From Clostridia bacterium (lineage in GTDB: Bacteria; Bacillota; Clostridia; Oscillospirales; Acutalibacteraceae), in the NCBI GenBank assembly GCA_017521425.1, contig JAFXCQ010000032.1:62001-126000 (forward strand): a stretch of 64,000 bases of DNA, in the 5' to 3' direction. Made by a program: the position numbers and the translations under genes. Shown here in pieces: positions 27,034-37,089 of this stretch. The notes below the pieces were generated by a model. It worked only from the letters and a program-made list of their open reading frames with translations, made no database searches and was not told the DNA's origin. Each line of letters starts with the position of its first letter. Position 1 is the first letter of the stretch.

Positions 27034-27089
27034 TACATAAAATTATATTAAGTTGACAAAATAGTAAAAACAAAGAAAGGGGTTTGTTT

Positions 27090-27272
27090 ATGGGTTTTAT
27101 ATTTAACTTCGACAATTTCAAAAAAGGTAAAAAGAAGGTTAATCCCTTCGATTTAATCGATGATTTTGACTATGATTTCGCAGAAAGCTTTGAAATGGAT
27201 GATTACGAAGCAGGCGATGAATATGACGAGTTTACAGATGCAGGTCTTTACAGAGATGATGAGATGGATTAG
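27090..27272 (+). CDS. Small acidic hypothetical protein
   Basis: A 60-residue protein: MGFIFNFDNFKKGKKK, then a strongly acidic, Asp/Glu/Tyr-rich rest (DLIDDFDYDF, YEAGDEYDEF). No membrane span or known motif. ATG 27090 has AAAGGGG seven bases upstream, so translation is well supported. It is flanked by the divergent Cys-rich gene and a terminator at 27331. Function unknown. Confidence 0.55.
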   Translation: MGFIFNFDNFKKGKKKVNPFDLIDDFDYDFAESFEMDDYEAGDEYDEFTDAGLYRDDEMD

Positions 27273-27330
27273 TCACGATATGCTTTAATACAATAACTCT
27301 GATAATTGTTAAAATAGACAAATATAAAGG

Positions 27331-27362
27331 CAGTATTTCTATAATATGGAATACTGTTTTTT
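27331..27362 (+). terminator. Intrinsic terminator after the acidic protein gene
   Basis: A CAGTATT stem (27331-27337) pairs with AATACTG (27350-27356), followed by TTTTTT. Confidence 0.65.
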
Positions 27363-27373
27363 CTTTTATTGCA

Positions 27374-27403
27374 TTGACAATTTGTGCTCTTATAGAGTAT
27401 AAT
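27374..27403 (+). promoter_or_regulatory. Strong sigma-A promoter of the FnIII protein gene
   Basis: Consensus TTGACA (27374-27379), an 18-nt spacer and TATAAT (27398-27403). Confidence 0.8.
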
Positions 27404-27449
27404 CTACTATGTATTGTAGTGTGTTTACACATTGAAAGGATGGACAAAA

Positions 27450-29630
27450 ATGAAAAGAGTTTTATCGACAATTCTTGCAATTGTAATGGTGCTTTCTGTT
27501 TGCTCTTCACTTACCTTTACCGCAAGTGCTACAGTGACCGAGCAAGAAGCGAAGGTTAATTACGAAGTTAAAACAAATGGTTTGAAAAATGGAGAACTTG
27601 CTTTTGATGTTTATCTTGTTCCAAATCAGACAATAAATACAGCAATACTCAGTGTTAAGTTCGATAGTAATGTTTTTGATGTTGTAACTTCAAAAACAGG
27701 TCCTGCAACTGCTGTTAATTCTGATGGTGATGAGTACGAGGTAGTAGCTGGTACTTATGAACACGGTGTTCCTGCTTCTGATAAAGGTTGTTATACATTT
27801 GCTTATATGACAAGCAATGACTATAAAATCGGTTCTACTGCAAAGAAATTTGTTACAATTACACTTAAATTAAAGAGTGGTAAAGCAGGCACAAGAACAA
27901 ATATCAATTTCTACAAAGGCAACTGTGAAGATTGTGTTGCTGAAAACTTATTTAAAAGCTATAACAAATTTCTTGCACTCGAAACACCTGTAGTTAAAAG
28001 CTATTGGTTAGAAGATGGTGCAATTGGCTTTAACTGGAATGCAGTTGATGGTGCTAAGGGTGGTTATTTCGTTTACAAAAAATCAGGTAACGAATTTACA
28101 ACTCTTGCTGCGGGAACATCTGCTACATCTTATAGGGATTCTAAAAATTTAGTTAATGGTACAACATATACTTATGCTATTGCTTCAAGAGATGGTGTTT
28201 ATGGTGAAGCAAGTATGAAATATGAGTTCAGTATTACTTATGTTGCACCACCAACAGTTACAATCAGCAATGCTTCAAATGGTGTGAATGTAAAATGGAC
28301 AAAGGTTTTATCTGCTGACAAATATATTATTTATCGTTCAACAAAGGTAAATAATGCTTTCTCATCATGGGAAACACTCGGTAATGTTAATTCGACAAAA
28401 TTAACTTATATAGATGCAACTGCAAAAAAAGGTGTTACTTATAGGTATGCTGTTTCTGCGGTAATTGATGACGTTGCAACTGGTTATAAAGCATCTGCTG
28501 AACTTCAGTTTATTCCGTTGATTACAAGCCTTGCAGCTCCAACTGTAAAAATAGCAAAATCTGCAAAAGGTATAACAGCTACCTGGAATGAAATAGAAAA
28601 TGCAGAATCCTACATTGTTTACAGAAGAACATATAATACTTCAACTAAAAAGTATTCAGGTTGGACTGTATTAAAGAGTGGCTACACAGGAACAAGCTAT
28701 ACAGATACAACAGTAAAAATCGGTACAACCTACAACTACGCAGTAAAGGCAGTAAATGGTAGTGTTAAAAGTAAATATATAGCAACAAATAACTTGAAAT
28801 ATGATATAATCCCAACAGTAAAAATAGCAAATGCTTCAAATGGTGTAAAGGTTAGCTGGACAACAGTAGCAAATGCAACAGGCTACAGAGTGTATTCTTC
28901 AACCTACAACACAAAAACAAAGAAATGGTCAGGTTGGACCAACAGAGGTACTACAGCAGAAAACAGAACAACCTGGACCGATACAAAGGCAAAGAGCGGC
29001 ACATATTATAAATACACAGTCCGTGCAATGAATGGTTCAGTAGGCAGTAGCTACAAAGCATCTGCACAAACTCTTTTCCTTGCACAACCAACAGTAAAAA
29101 TTGCAAATAATGCAAGTGGTGTAAAAGTTACCTGGAATAAGATTGCGGGTTCAAAGGGCTACACAGTTTACAGAAGTGAATATGTAAATGGTGCTTGGAC
29201 ATCATGGAAAAATATGGGCACAATTAAAAATGGCTCAACAGTTTCATGGGTAGATAAATCTGTAAAGAGTGGTACACAATACCGTTACACAGTAAGAGCA
29301 ATAAATGGTAACTACAAGAGCACATATAAGGCTTCAACAGGTCTTTTATACCTTGCACAACCAAAAACAACAGTAAAAGCTGTTTCAAATGGTGTAAATG
29401 TTGCCTGGACACAAAGCACAGGTGCACAAGGTTACACAATTTACAGAATGGAGTACAATGCAAAGACTAAAAAATGGTCAGGTTGGAAAAAGATGGGCAC
29501 AGCTGCTGCATCAAAAACAAACTGGACAGATAAATCTGCAAAGAAAGGTGTAACATATCGCTATACTGTAAAGGCTGTTAATGGTAAGGTAGCAAGTACC
29601 TATAAAGCAAGCGGTAATGTTAAAAGATAA
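27450..29630 (+). CDS. Secreted protein with a cohesin-like domain and six FnIII repeats
   Basis: A 726-residue secreted protein: signal peptide (about 1-27), a cohesin-like beta domain (about 31-165; AILSVKFDSNVFDVV, FVTITLKLKSGKAGT), then six FnIII-type repeats of about 90 residues. Repeats 3-6 are very alike, each with PTVKIAN-like starts, a TKKWSGW-type middle and YRYTVRAMNGS-like ends. No enzyme domain or sorting signal is seen, and it stops right after the last repeat. It may be an extracellular scaffold or matrix protein; binding to the dockerin of the glucosaminidase is possible but unproven. ATG 27450 follows GAAAGGA. Confidence 0.8.
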   Translation: MKRVLSTILAIVMVLSVCSSLTFTASATVTEQEAKVNYEVKTNGLKNGELAFDVYLVPNQTINTAILSVKFDSNVFDVVTSKTGPATAVNSDGDEYEVVAGTYEHGVPASDKGCYTFAYMTSNDYKIGSTAKKFVTITLKLKSGKAGTRTNINFYKGNCEDCVAENLFKSYNKFLALETPVVKSYWLEDGAIGFNWNAVDGAKGGYFVYKKSGNEFTTLAAGTSATSYRDSKNLVNGTTYTYAIASRDGVYGEASMKYEFSITYVAPPTVTISNASNGVNVKWTKVLSADKYIIYRSTKVNNAFSSWETLGNVNSTKLTYIDATAKKGVTYRYAVSAVIDDVATGYKASAELQFIPLITSLAAPTVKIAKSAKGITATWNEIENAESYIVYRRTYNTSTKKYSGWTVLKSGYTGTSYTDTTVKIGTTYNYAVKAVNGSVKSKYIATNNLKYDIIPTVKIANASNGVKVSWTTVANATGYRVYSSTYNTKTKKWSGWTNRGTTAENRTTWTDTKAKSGTYYKYTVRAMNGSVGSSYKASAQTLFLAQPTVKIANNASGVKVTWNKIAGSKGYTVYRSEYVNGAWTSWKNMGTIKNGSTVSWVDKSVKSGTQYRYTVRAINGNYKSTYKASTGLLYLAQPKTTVKAVSNGVNVAWTQSTGAQGYTIYRMEYNAKTKKWSGWKKMGTAAASKTNWTDKSAKKGVTYRYTVKAVNGKVASTYKASGNVKR
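28250..29620 (+). repeat. Tandem FnIII-encoding repeats
   Basis: Five successive coding repeats of roughly 270 nt. The later ones share long stretches such as CCAACAGTAAAAATAGCAAA near 28812 and 29088 with few changes, pointing to recent duplication. Confidence 0.7.
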
Positions 29631-29643
29631 CTTTTGACAAATG

Positions 29644-29885
29644 CAGAATTCTATTTTGAATTGAAAATGGAAAGTTGAAAATTGTGGGACCTGCGGTCGG
29701 CAATTATAATAGTTATCCATAAAAACAACAAGTTCTATCATTTTAGGTTTATAATAAACTTTAAATGATAGAACTTATCTTTTTGTTGTTGGATTATAAT
29801 GCAACGCAGTTCCGAAATTTTTAATTTTCAATTTTTCATTTTTAATTCACCTTGTCACTTGCACACTTGCAACTTGCAACTAATT
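29644..29885. repeat. Palindromic heptamer element B
   Basis: This fills the 298-nt gap before uvrB; no gene is present. Left arm: 7-nt units (GAATTGA, AAATGGA, AAGTTGA, AAATTGT) leading into GGGACCTGCGGTCGGC. Centre: a terminator hairpin. Right arm: an inverted, diverged copy (ATTATAATGCAACGCAGTTCCG) and ten contiguous 7-nt units at 29816-29885, from AATTTTT through CTTGCAC and ACTTGCA to ACTAATT. A 24-nt block (29678-29701) is identical to 44061-44084. Confidence 0.75.
29724..29790 (+). terminator. Hairpin core of element B, probable terminator
   Basis: A 14-bp perfect stem (29730-29743 with 29763-29776) containing CTATCATTT, with outer AACAACAA/TTGTTGTT arms (29724-29731, 29783-29790) and a T-run. 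It lies downstream of the FnIII gene. Confidence 0.7.
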
Positions 29886-29896
29886 TGTGGTATAAT
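29867..29896 (+). promoter_or_regulatory. Promoter of uvrBA
   Basis: TATAAT at 29891-29896, with TTGCAA (29867-29872) 18 nt upstream as the -35 box. The -35 lies inside the heptamer array of element B. Confidence 0.55.
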
Positions 29897-29928
29897 GAAT
29901 ATGTATATCGGCAAAACGGAGGTGCAGT

Positions 29929-31890
29929 ATGGATAAGTTTATTTTACACAGTAATTATAAGCCGACAGGTGACCAGCCTGAAGCTATAAAAGCATTGACA
30001 GATGGTGTAAATGCAGGACTTAAAGAACAAACACTTTTAGGAGTTACGGGTTCAGGTAAAACTTTTACAATGGCTAATATTATTGCGAATGTTAATAAAC
30101 CAACACTTGTTCTCGCTCACAATAAAACACTTGCTGCACAACTTTGCACCGAGTTCAAGGAGTTCTTTCCCGAAAACGCGGTGGAATATTTTGTTTCATA
30201 TTATGATTATTATCAACCAGAAGCTTATATTCCTACAACAGACACTTACATTGAAAAGGATAGCGCAGTAAATGACGAAATTGATAAACTCAGGCACTCT
30301 GCAACATCCGCGCTTTCTGAAAGACGAGATGTAATAATTGTTGCATCCGTTTCTTGTATTTATACATTAGGTGACCCTATTGATTACAGAAGTATGGTTA
30401 TATCTTTAAGAACGGGGATGCAAAAAGAACGTGATGCACTTCTTAATAAATTAGTTGCAATCCAATATGAAAGAAATGACGTTGCTTTTGAAAGAAATAA
30501 ATTCAGAGTAAAAGGTGATACAGTAGAAATTTTTCCTGTTTATTCATCTGAAAATGCAATAAGAGTTGAGTTTTTTGGCGATGAAATAGACAGAATTTCA
30601 GAGTTTAATCCGCTTACAGGTGAAATAAAGTGCAATCTTTCTCATGTTGCTATTTATCCCGCTTCTCATTATGTTGTTGAGCATGAAAAAATGGAAAGAG
30701 CGTTAGAAGAAATTTATAATGAAATGACAGAAACTGCCGAGAATTTCAAAAAGCAAGGCAAACTTCTTGAAGCACAAAGAATTATGCAACGAACACAATA
30801 TGATATCGAAATGCTTCGTGAAACCGGTTTTTGTAAAGGTATTGAAAACTATTCACGCGTCATGTCGGGCAGAGAACCAGGTACTGCCCCATTTACCTTG
30901 CTTGACTATTTTCCTGATGATTATTTGTTGTTCGTTGACGAATCTCACGTGACACTACCGCAAGTGCGTGGTATGTTTGGTGGCGATTTTTCAAGAAAAG
31001 AAAGTCTTGTTAATTTCGGTTTCAGACTTCCGTCTGCGTTTGATAACAGACCGCTTAAATTCGACGAGTTTTATGAGAAAACAAATCAAAGAATTTTCGT
31101 GAGTGCTACACCAGGTGAATTTGAAAAATCAAAGAGCGCAAAAATAGCAGAACAGGTTATAAGACCAACAGGTCTTTTAGACCCTGAAATTTTTGTAAGA
31201 AGCACAGACGGTCAAATTGATGATTTAATCTCTGAAATAAATATAAGAGTTGATAAAAAAGAACGCGTTTTAGTTACAACACTCACAAGAAAAATGGCAG
31301 AGGATTTAACAGAATATCTTGAGGGTTGTAAAATTAAAGTCCGTTATATGCATTACGATATTGACACAATCGAAAGAATGCAGATTATCAGAGATTTAAG
31401 ACTTGGTGAGTTTGATGTTTTAGTCGGCATCAACTTGCTTCGTGAGGGACTTGATATCCCGGAGGTGTCACTTGTAGCAATTCTTGATGCAGACAAAGAG
31501 GGCTTTTTAAGAAGCGAAACATCACTAATACAGACAATAGGTAGAGCGGCACGTAACGCCAACGGTCAGGTTATTATGTATGCTGACGAGGTTACCCGCT
31601 CTATGGAAAATGCTATAACAGAAACCTACAGAAGACGCGAAAAGCAAATGAAATATAACGAAGAAAATGGCATTGTTCCTGAAACTATCAAAAAAGATGT
31701 CCGTGAAATTCTTGAGATTTCTTCAAAGGATAATGTTCAGGAAAAAATTGCTAAAAAGCGTCTTTCACAGAATGATAAAAATCAGATAATAGAAAGATTA
31801 ACTAAAGAAATGAGAGCAGCCGCAAAGCTTCTCGAATTTGAACACGCGGCATATTTAAGAGATCAGATAGAAAAAATCAAAAATAGTTAA
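29929..31890 (+). CDS. uvrB: Excinuclease ABC subunit B
   Basis: A 653-residue damage-recognition helicase of nucleotide excision repair. Walker [14 protein letters not shown], the beta-hairpin region ([15 protein letters not shown]), helicase motifs ([49 protein letters not shown]) and the C-terminal UVR domain ([22 protein letters not shown], cut here to its core) are all present. Length is standard. CGGAGGTG precedes ATG 29929. uvrA follows 11 bases later. Confidence 0.97.
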   Translation: MDKFILHSNYKPTGDQPEAIKALTDGVNAGLKEQTLLGVTGSGKTFTMANIIANVNKPTLVLAHNKTLAAQLCTEFKEFFPENAVEYFVSYYDYYQPEAYIPTTDTYIEKDSAVNDEIDKLRHSATSALSERRDVIIVASVSCIYTLGDPIDYRSMVISLRTGMQKERDALLNKLVAIQYERNDVAFERNKFRVKGDTVEIFPVYSSENAIRVEFFGDEIDRISEFNPLTGEIKCNLSHVAIYPASHYVVEHEKMERALEEIYNEMTETAENFKKQGKLLEAQRIMQRTQYDIEMLRETGFCKGIENYSRVMSGREPGTAPFTLLDYFPDDYLLFVDESHVTLPQVRGMFGGDFSRKESLVNFGFRLPSAFDNRPLKFDEFYEKTNQRIFVSATPGEFEKSKSAKIAEQVIRPTGLLDPEIFVRSTDGQIDDLISEINIRVDKKERVLVTTLTRKMAEDLTEYLEGCKIKVRYMHYDIDTIERMQIIRDLRLGEFDVLVGINLLREGLDIPEVSLVAILDADKEGFLRSETSLIQTIGRAARNANGQVIMYADEVTRSMENAITETYRRREKQMKYNEENGIVPETIKKDVREILEISSKDNVQEKIAKKRLSQNDKNQIIERLTKEMRAAAKLLEFEHAAYLRDQIEKIKNS

Positions 31891-31901
31891 AGGTACAGAA
31901 A

Positions 31902-34733
31902 ATGGAAAAGAATTTAAAAGTTAAAGGTGCAAAGGTTCATAACTTGAAAAATGTAAATGTCGAAATACCGAGAGACAAGCTTGTAGTTTTTACAGGCCTT
32001 TCGGGTTCTGGTAAATCTTCACTTGCATTTGATACAATATACGCAGAGGGACAGAGAAGATATATGGAAAGTCTTTCTTCTTATGCCCGTCAGTTTTTAG
32101 GACAGATGGATAAGCCTGATGTTGAAAGCATCGAAGGACTTTCACCTGCAATTTCAATTGACCAGAAAACAACATCTAAAAATCCGCGTTCAACAGTCGG
32201 TACAGTAACAGAAATTTATGACTATCTCCGTCTTTTGTACGCAAGAGTAGGTGTGCCACATTGTCCTGTTTGTGGTAAAGAAATTAAAACCCAGACAGTT
32301 GACCAGATTGTAGATAAAGTAATGGAACTCCCTGATGGTACAAAGTTTCAGGTTTTAGCACCTATTGCAAAAGGAAAAAAAGGTGAGTTTAAAAAAGAAC
32401 TTGAACAAGCATCAAAATCTGGTTATGTAAGAGTAAGAATTGACGGGATAATTTACGATTTATCTGAAAATATCAAGTTAGAAAAGAATATAAAGCATAA
32501 TATAGAAATCATTGTTGACCGTCTTGTTATGAAGAGAGATATTTCATCGCGTCTTGCAGATTCTTTAGAAACTGCTTTTTCAATTACCGACGGAACTGTT
32601 TTAATTGCAATTCTTGATGGTGAAGAATTTTTGTATTCACAAAACTTTGCTTGTCCTGAACACGGTTCTTTTATGGATGAATTAGAACCAAGAATGTTTT
32701 CATTCAATAATCCTTTCGGTGCGTGTCCTACTTGTTCAGGTCTTAGTATGTTTTTAAGAGTATCTGAGGATTTAATGGTGCCTAACAGAAATCTTTCTAT
32801 TAACGAAGGTGCAATCAAAGGTTGTGGTTGGGGTCAAAGTGACAGAAGCACAATCGCGGGTATGTATTACGCAGCACTTGCCGAAAAATACAACTTCACT
32901 CTCGATACACCTTTTAAAGATATTTCAAAAGAGGGGCAGGATGCAATCTTTTATGGTACAAAGGGTGAAAGAATGCCTGTTACAAGAGTAAATGAGTATG
33001 GTAGCGGTACTTATATGACCGACTTTGAAGGTATAATAAATAATCTTGAACGCCGTCACAAAGAAACTACAAGTGACTGGTCAAGAAATGAAATTGAACA
33101 GTATATGACAGAATCGCCTTGCCCTGCTTGTAAGGGTAAAAGGCTTAAGCCCGCTTCATTAGCGGTAACAGTCGGCGGTAAAAATATTATAGAATTTACC
33201 GATATGTCTGTAAGAGCCGAGCTTGAATTTATAGACAAGGTAGAAGAAACCCTTTCAGAAAAGGATAAAAAAATAGGTAAACAGATTTTTAAAGAAATCC
33301 GTTCACGACTTTCATTCCTTTGTGATGTTGGTCTTGATTATTTAACACTTTCCCGTTCTGCTGGTACACTTTCAGGTGGCGAAAGTCAAAGAATAAGACT
33401 TGCTACACAAATAGGGTCTTCTTTAATGGGTGTTTTATATATCCTTGACGAGCCAAGCATCGGCTTGCATCAGAGAGATAACGACAAGCTCTTGCAATCC
33501 CTTAAAAATTTAAGAGATTTAGGTAATACTTTAATTGTTGTTGAACACGATGAAGATACTATGAATTCTGCAGACTATATTGTCGATGTAGGTCCGGGTG
33601 CAGGTGTTCATGGTGGTGAAATTGTCTTTCAGGGTACAGTTAAGGATATTAAAAAATGCAAAGAGTCCATTACTGGTCAGTACCTTTCAGGTAAAAGAAA
33701 AATTGCAATACCTGAAAGCAGAAGAAAAGGCAATGGTAAAGCTTTAGTTATTAAAGGTGCTGCTGAAAATAATCTTAAAGATATTGATGTGGAAATACCG
33801 CTTGGTAAATTTGTTGCAGTAACAGGTGTTTCGGGTTCGGGTAAATCTTCTTTAATCAATGAAATTTTATTTAAAAAGTTAGCCGCAGAGCTTAATGGTG
33901 CAAGAAAATTTCCTGGTAAGCACAAAGAAATTACAGGACTCCAGCATTTAGATAAGGTAATTGATATTGACCAATCACCAATCGGCAGAACTCCGCGTTC
34001 AAACCCTGCAACTTATACAGGAGTGTTTACAGATATACGCGAACTTTTTGCACAGACACAAGACGCTAAAATGAAAGGCTACTCTGCAGGTAGATTTTCA
34101 TTTAATGTTAAAGGTGGTCGTTGTGAAGCTTGTGAGGGTGACGGTATTATAAAAATAGAAATGAATTTCTTATCTGATGTATATGTACCTTGTGAGGTTT
34201 GTCACGGTGCAAGATATAACCGCGAAACATTAGAGGTTCTTTATAAGGGTAAAAGTATTTCAGATGTTCTTAATATGACAGTAGAGGAAGCAACTGAATT
34301 CTTTAAAAATCACCCTAAAATTCACAGAAAATTAGAAACACTTAACGATGTTGGTTTGGGCTACATTACTTTAGGTCAATCTGCAACAACACTCTCAGGT
34401 GGTGAAGCACAAAGAGTTAAGCTTGCAACTGAACTTTCAAAGCGTTCAACAGGCAGAACAATTTATATTTTAGATGAACCTACAACAGGTCTTCACTCTG
34501 CTGATGTAAGCAAACTTTTAGAGGTTCTAAATCGCCTTGTAGATGGTGAAAACAGTATTGTTGTAATCGAACATAATTTAGATGTTATTAAAACTGCCGA
34601 CTATATTATAGATTTAGGTCCTGAGGGTGGTAATGGTGGTGGTACTATTGTTGCAACAGGTACCCCTGAAGAAGTGGCGAAAAATAAAAAATCTTACACA
34701 GGTCAGTATTTAAAAAGAATTTTATCAGAATAA
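31902..34733 (+). CDS. uvrA: Excinuclease ABC subunit A
   Basis: A 943-residue ABC-type ATPase that scans DNA for lesions and loads UvrB. Two nucleotide-binding domains are visible: Walker [15 protein letters not shown] and [14 protein letters not shown]; signature [12 protein letters not shown] and [12 protein letters not shown]; Walker [12 protein letters not shown] and [11 protein letters not shown]. Zinc-finger Cys pairs appear at CPVCGKE, CPEHG/CPTCSG, CPACKGK and [14 protein letters not shown]. Full length, co-transcribed with uvrB. Confidence 0.97.
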   Translation: MEKNLKVKGAKVHNLKNVNVEIPRDKLVVFTGLSGSGKSSLAFDTIYAEGQRRYMESLSSYARQFLGQMDKPDVESIEGLSPAISIDQKTTSKNPRSTVGTVTEIYDYLRLLYARVGVPHCPVCGKEIKTQTVDQIVDKVMELPDGTKFQVLAPIAKGKKGEFKKELEQASKSGYVRVRIDGIIYDLSENIKLEKNIKHNIEIIVDRLVMKRDISSRLADSLETAFSITDGTVLIAILDGEEFLYSQNFACPEHGSFMDELEPRMFSFNNPFGACPTCSGLSMFLRVSEDLMVPNRNLSINEGAIKGCGWGQSDRSTIAGMYYAALAEKYNFTLDTPFKDISKEGQDAIFYGTKGERMPVTRVNEYGSGTYMTDFEGIINNLERRHKETTSDWSRNEIEQYMTESPCPACKGKRLKPASLAVTVGGKNIIEFTDMSVRAELEFIDKVEETLSEKDKKIGKQIFKEIRSRLSFLCDVGLDYLTLSRSAGTLSGGESQRIRLATQIGSSLMGVLYILDEPSIGLHQRDNDKLLQSLKNLRDLGNTLIVVEHDEDTMNSADYIVDVGPGAGVHGGEIVFQGTVKDIKKCKESITGQYLSGKRKIAIPESRRKGNGKALVIKGAAENNLKDIDVEIPLGKFVAVTGVSGSGKSSLINEILFKKLAAELNGARKFPGKHKEITGLQHLDKVIDIDQSPIGRTPRSNPATYTGVFTDIRELFAQTQDAKMKGYSAGRFSFNVKGGRCEACEGDGIIKIEMNFLSDVYVPCEVCHGARYNRETLEVLYKGKSISDVLNMTVEEATEFFKNHPKIHRKLETLNDVGLGYITLGQSATTLSGGEAQRVKLATELSKRSTGRTIYILDEPTTGLHSADVSKLLEVLNRLVDGENSIVVIEHNLDVIKTADYIIDLGPEGGNGGGTIVATGTPEEVAKNKKSYTGQYLKRILSE

Positions 34734-34736
34734 ATA

Positions 34737-34765
34737 TTGATATTTAACTGACTTATATGTATAAT
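34737..34765 (+). promoter_or_regulatory. Sigma-A promoter of the M28 peptidase gene
   Basis: TTGATA (34737-34742), a 17-nt spacer and TATAAT (34760-34765). Because the -10 box overlaps the earliest ATG of the frame (34757), the later start at 34799 is used. Confidence 0.7.
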
Positions 34766-34798
34766 ATGGAAGATATTTTTAAAAGGAGTAATTCATTT

Positions 34799-36049
34799 AT
34801 GAAAGCAAGCGAAAGTATCGCAAATTATGATATTAAAGTAAGAGAATACACAAACTATGCTATAAAAAGCATTAAGAATTGTTGTAAGAATTTTGGTCCG
34901 AGACCAACAGGTAGCGAAGCAGAAAAAAATGCACAGGAATATATGATGAATGATCTTAACAATTTCTGTGACGAGGTTTCACGCGAAGAATTTAAAGTTA
35001 GTGACAAAGCATTTATGTCCTGGATTAAAATAGGTGTTGTTTTAGCCGTAATAGCTATTGCAATGTTTACATTAGGATTTTATATAGTTTCAGCAGTTAT
35101 GTTCTTTGCAATTATTTTAATGATTGCACTTGAATTTGGTTTTTATAAGCCTGTTTTAGATGTTTTCTTCAAAAAGAAAACTGCCGGTAATGTTTATGGT
35201 GTAAGAAAATCAGAAGAAGAAACTAAAAAGAGAATTATTCTCTGTGCTCATACTGACTCCGCATACGAATGGAAATATACATACAAAACAGGCAGAAAAG
35301 GTGTTGCTTTTAATATTTATGGTGCGGCAATCTGTCTTTTATTAGGTTTGGGATTTTCTGTTTATGGTGTAGTTATAAATGGTGCATTTTCTGACGTTGT
35401 ATGGCTTTCAGACAGTCTGGTTGCTAAAATTCTTGCAGTTGTACTTTACCTTACAATTATTGTTTATTTCTTCAATTTCAGTTTTATTAACTATAAAAAT
35501 CCTGTTACAGGTTGTATTGATAATTTAAGTGGTGTGTTTATTTCAAACGCAGTTGCAAAATATCTTAAAGATAATGACATCCGTTTCAAAAATACAGAAG
35601 TATGTGTACTTTTAACAGGAGCAGAAGAAGCGGGACTTCGTGGTTCAAAATCATTCGTTAAAAATCACCCTGAATTACAGAATAAAGATATTGAAACAGT
35701 TGTTGTCGGTGTGGATACAATCTGTGAAATGGAATTTATGAAAATTTACAGTAAAGATATGAATGGTCTTATTAAAAATGACGAAAGAGTTGCAAAGCTC
35801 ATTCAGGATGGTGCAAAAAATGCAGGGTATGACGTACCTACAGGCACTATTGAATTAGGTGCAACAGATTCTGCAGCATTCTCACAAAAAGGCATTTCGG
35901 CGGCTACTTTTGTTGCTATGAATCCAGAACCATCAAGATATTATCACACAAGACTCGACACAGTTGAAATGATAAAGCCACAGGCAATTGATGCAGGTGT
36001 TAAAATAGCTCTTGAAACAGTATTTTTATACGATGAAAAGGGTATATGA
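34799..36049 (+). CDS. Membrane-anchored M28-family zinc peptidase
   Basis: A 416-residue protein. After a short N-terminal part (GPRPTGSEAEKNAQEYM) come two membrane segments (about 70-120), then the M28 catalytic core with two more hydrophobic stretches inserted at about 175-230. Metal ligands are seen in CAHTDSAYEW, GCIDNLSGVF, TGAEEAGLRGS, VVGVDTIC and YHTRLDTVE. It is an aminopeptidase-like enzyme; its substrate and orientation are unknown. ATG 34799 follows AAAGGAG. The stop overlaps the DUF2804 gene. Confidence 0.85.
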   Translation: MKASESIANYDIKVREYTNYAIKSIKNCCKNFGPRPTGSEAEKNAQEYMMNDLNNFCDEVSREEFKVSDKAFMSWIKIGVVLAVIAIAMFTLGFYIVSAVMFFAIILMIALEFGFYKPVLDVFFKKKTAGNVYGVRKSEEETKKRIILCAHTDSAYEWKYTYKTGRKGVAFNIYGAAICLLLGLGFSVYGVVINGAFSDVVWLSDSLVAKILAVVLYLTIIVYFFNFSFINYKNPVTGCIDNLSGVFISNAVAKYLKDNDIRFKNTEVCVLLTGAEEAGLRGSKSFVKNHPELQNKDIETVVVGVDTICEMEFMKIYSKDMNGLIKNDERVAKLIQDGAKNAGYDVPTGTIELGATDSAAFSQKGISAATFVAMNPEPSRYYHTRLDTVEMIKPQAIDAGVKIALETVFLYDEKGI

Positions 36050-37089
36050 TTATGAATCAAAAAAATCTTAATCATAAGCTTTCAGGTAGTGGTAATTTAC
36101 TCGATGAAAAAGGTGTTCTGCGTGAAGCTGGTTGGGCTAATAACTTGGTTTATGATTATTCACGTTCAATGGTAAAATCAAACAAAGCAAGACTTAAGGA
36201 ATGGGACTATTACCACGTGATTGACAGTGAGGGTAAATATGCTGTTTCTTTCACCTTTGCCGATAATGGGTATATGGGTCTTATAGATTGCTCTGTTTTT
36301 GATTTTATAACAAAAGAAAAATTTTCTGCGACTGAAATACCGATTATGCCAATGGGTAAACTTAATTTACCCGCTACAAGTGAAAAAGGAGATATTTCTT
36401 TTAAAAATAAGTCATGTGAATTTCGCATTGACAGAACTGACACAGGCAGACACTTTTATTGTGATTTTAAAAGAACCTTTAACCACACAGCGATTGTTGC
36501 TGATATTTATTTAGAACAACCGCCAATGGATACAATGGTTATTGCAACCCCTTGGAAGAATAATAAAAAGGCATTTTATTATAATCAGAAAATTACTTGT
36601 ATGAAGGCGAAAGGCTCTGTAACAGTAAAGGGCAGAACTTATACTTTTAATGATAGTAAAGATTATGGTATTCTTGACTGGGGTAGGGGTGTCTGGACTT
36701 ACGATAACACTTGGTTCTGGGGTGTTGGTAGCGGTACAGTAAATGGCAAGCCATTCGGCTATAATATCGGTTACGGATTCGGCGATACTTCTGCGGCTTC
36801 TGAAAATATGCTTTTTTATGATGGCAAATGTCATAAATTAGATTTGGTTGATTTCTGTATTCCTGAAAATGTGATGATTCCTTGGAATATGACCTCAAGC
36901 GACAATCGTTTCAGAATGCAGTTCACACCATTTTTTAATGACAGAACGGATATTTCTGTAGGTGTTATGTCACAACACGCAGATAAGTTATTTGGTATGC
37001 TTAACGGCATAGCAGTCCTTGACGATGGTACAGAATTAAAAATAGAAAATTTACCTGTATTTCACGAAAGAGTGCATAATAAGTGGTGA
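36046..37089 (+). CDS. DUF2804 family protein
   Basis: A 347-residue soluble protein of the uncharacterised DUF2804 family, recognised by the start (NLLDEKGVLREAGWANNL), the aromatic-rich ILDWGRGVWTYDNTWFWGVG, and FGYNIGYGFGDTSAASEN. These beta-rich proteins resemble lipocalin-like hydroxysteroid/retinol binding folds, but function is unknown. The start overlaps the M28 stop (ATGA at 36046); ATG 36052 is an alternative. The stop lies against the heptamer array of element C. Confidence 0.75.
   Translation: MIMNQKNLNHKLSGSGNLLDEKGVLREAGWANNLVYDYSRSMVKSNKARLKEWDYYHVIDSEGKYAVSFTFADNGYMGLIDCSVFDFITKEKFSATEIPIMPMGKLNLPATSEKGDISFKNKSCEFRIDRTDTGRHFYCDFKRTFNHTAIVADIYLEQPPMDTMVIATPWKNNKKAFYYNQKITCMKAKGSVTVKGRTYTFNDSKDYGILDWGRGVWTYDNTWFWGVGSGTVNGKPFGYNIGYGFGDTSAASENMLFYDGKCHKLDLVDFCIPENVMIPWNMTSSDNRFRMQFTPFFNDRTDISVGVMSQHADKLFGMLNGIAVLDDGTELKIENLPVFHERVHNKW

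Noticed and set aside
27055..27060. TTGACA as -35 box for the small acidic protein gene
   Set aside because: No -10 box is found at a suitable distance before the ribosome site.
29816..29885. Possible CRISPR array
   Set aside because: The repeats are 7 nt with no spacers of constant length and no cas genes nearby.
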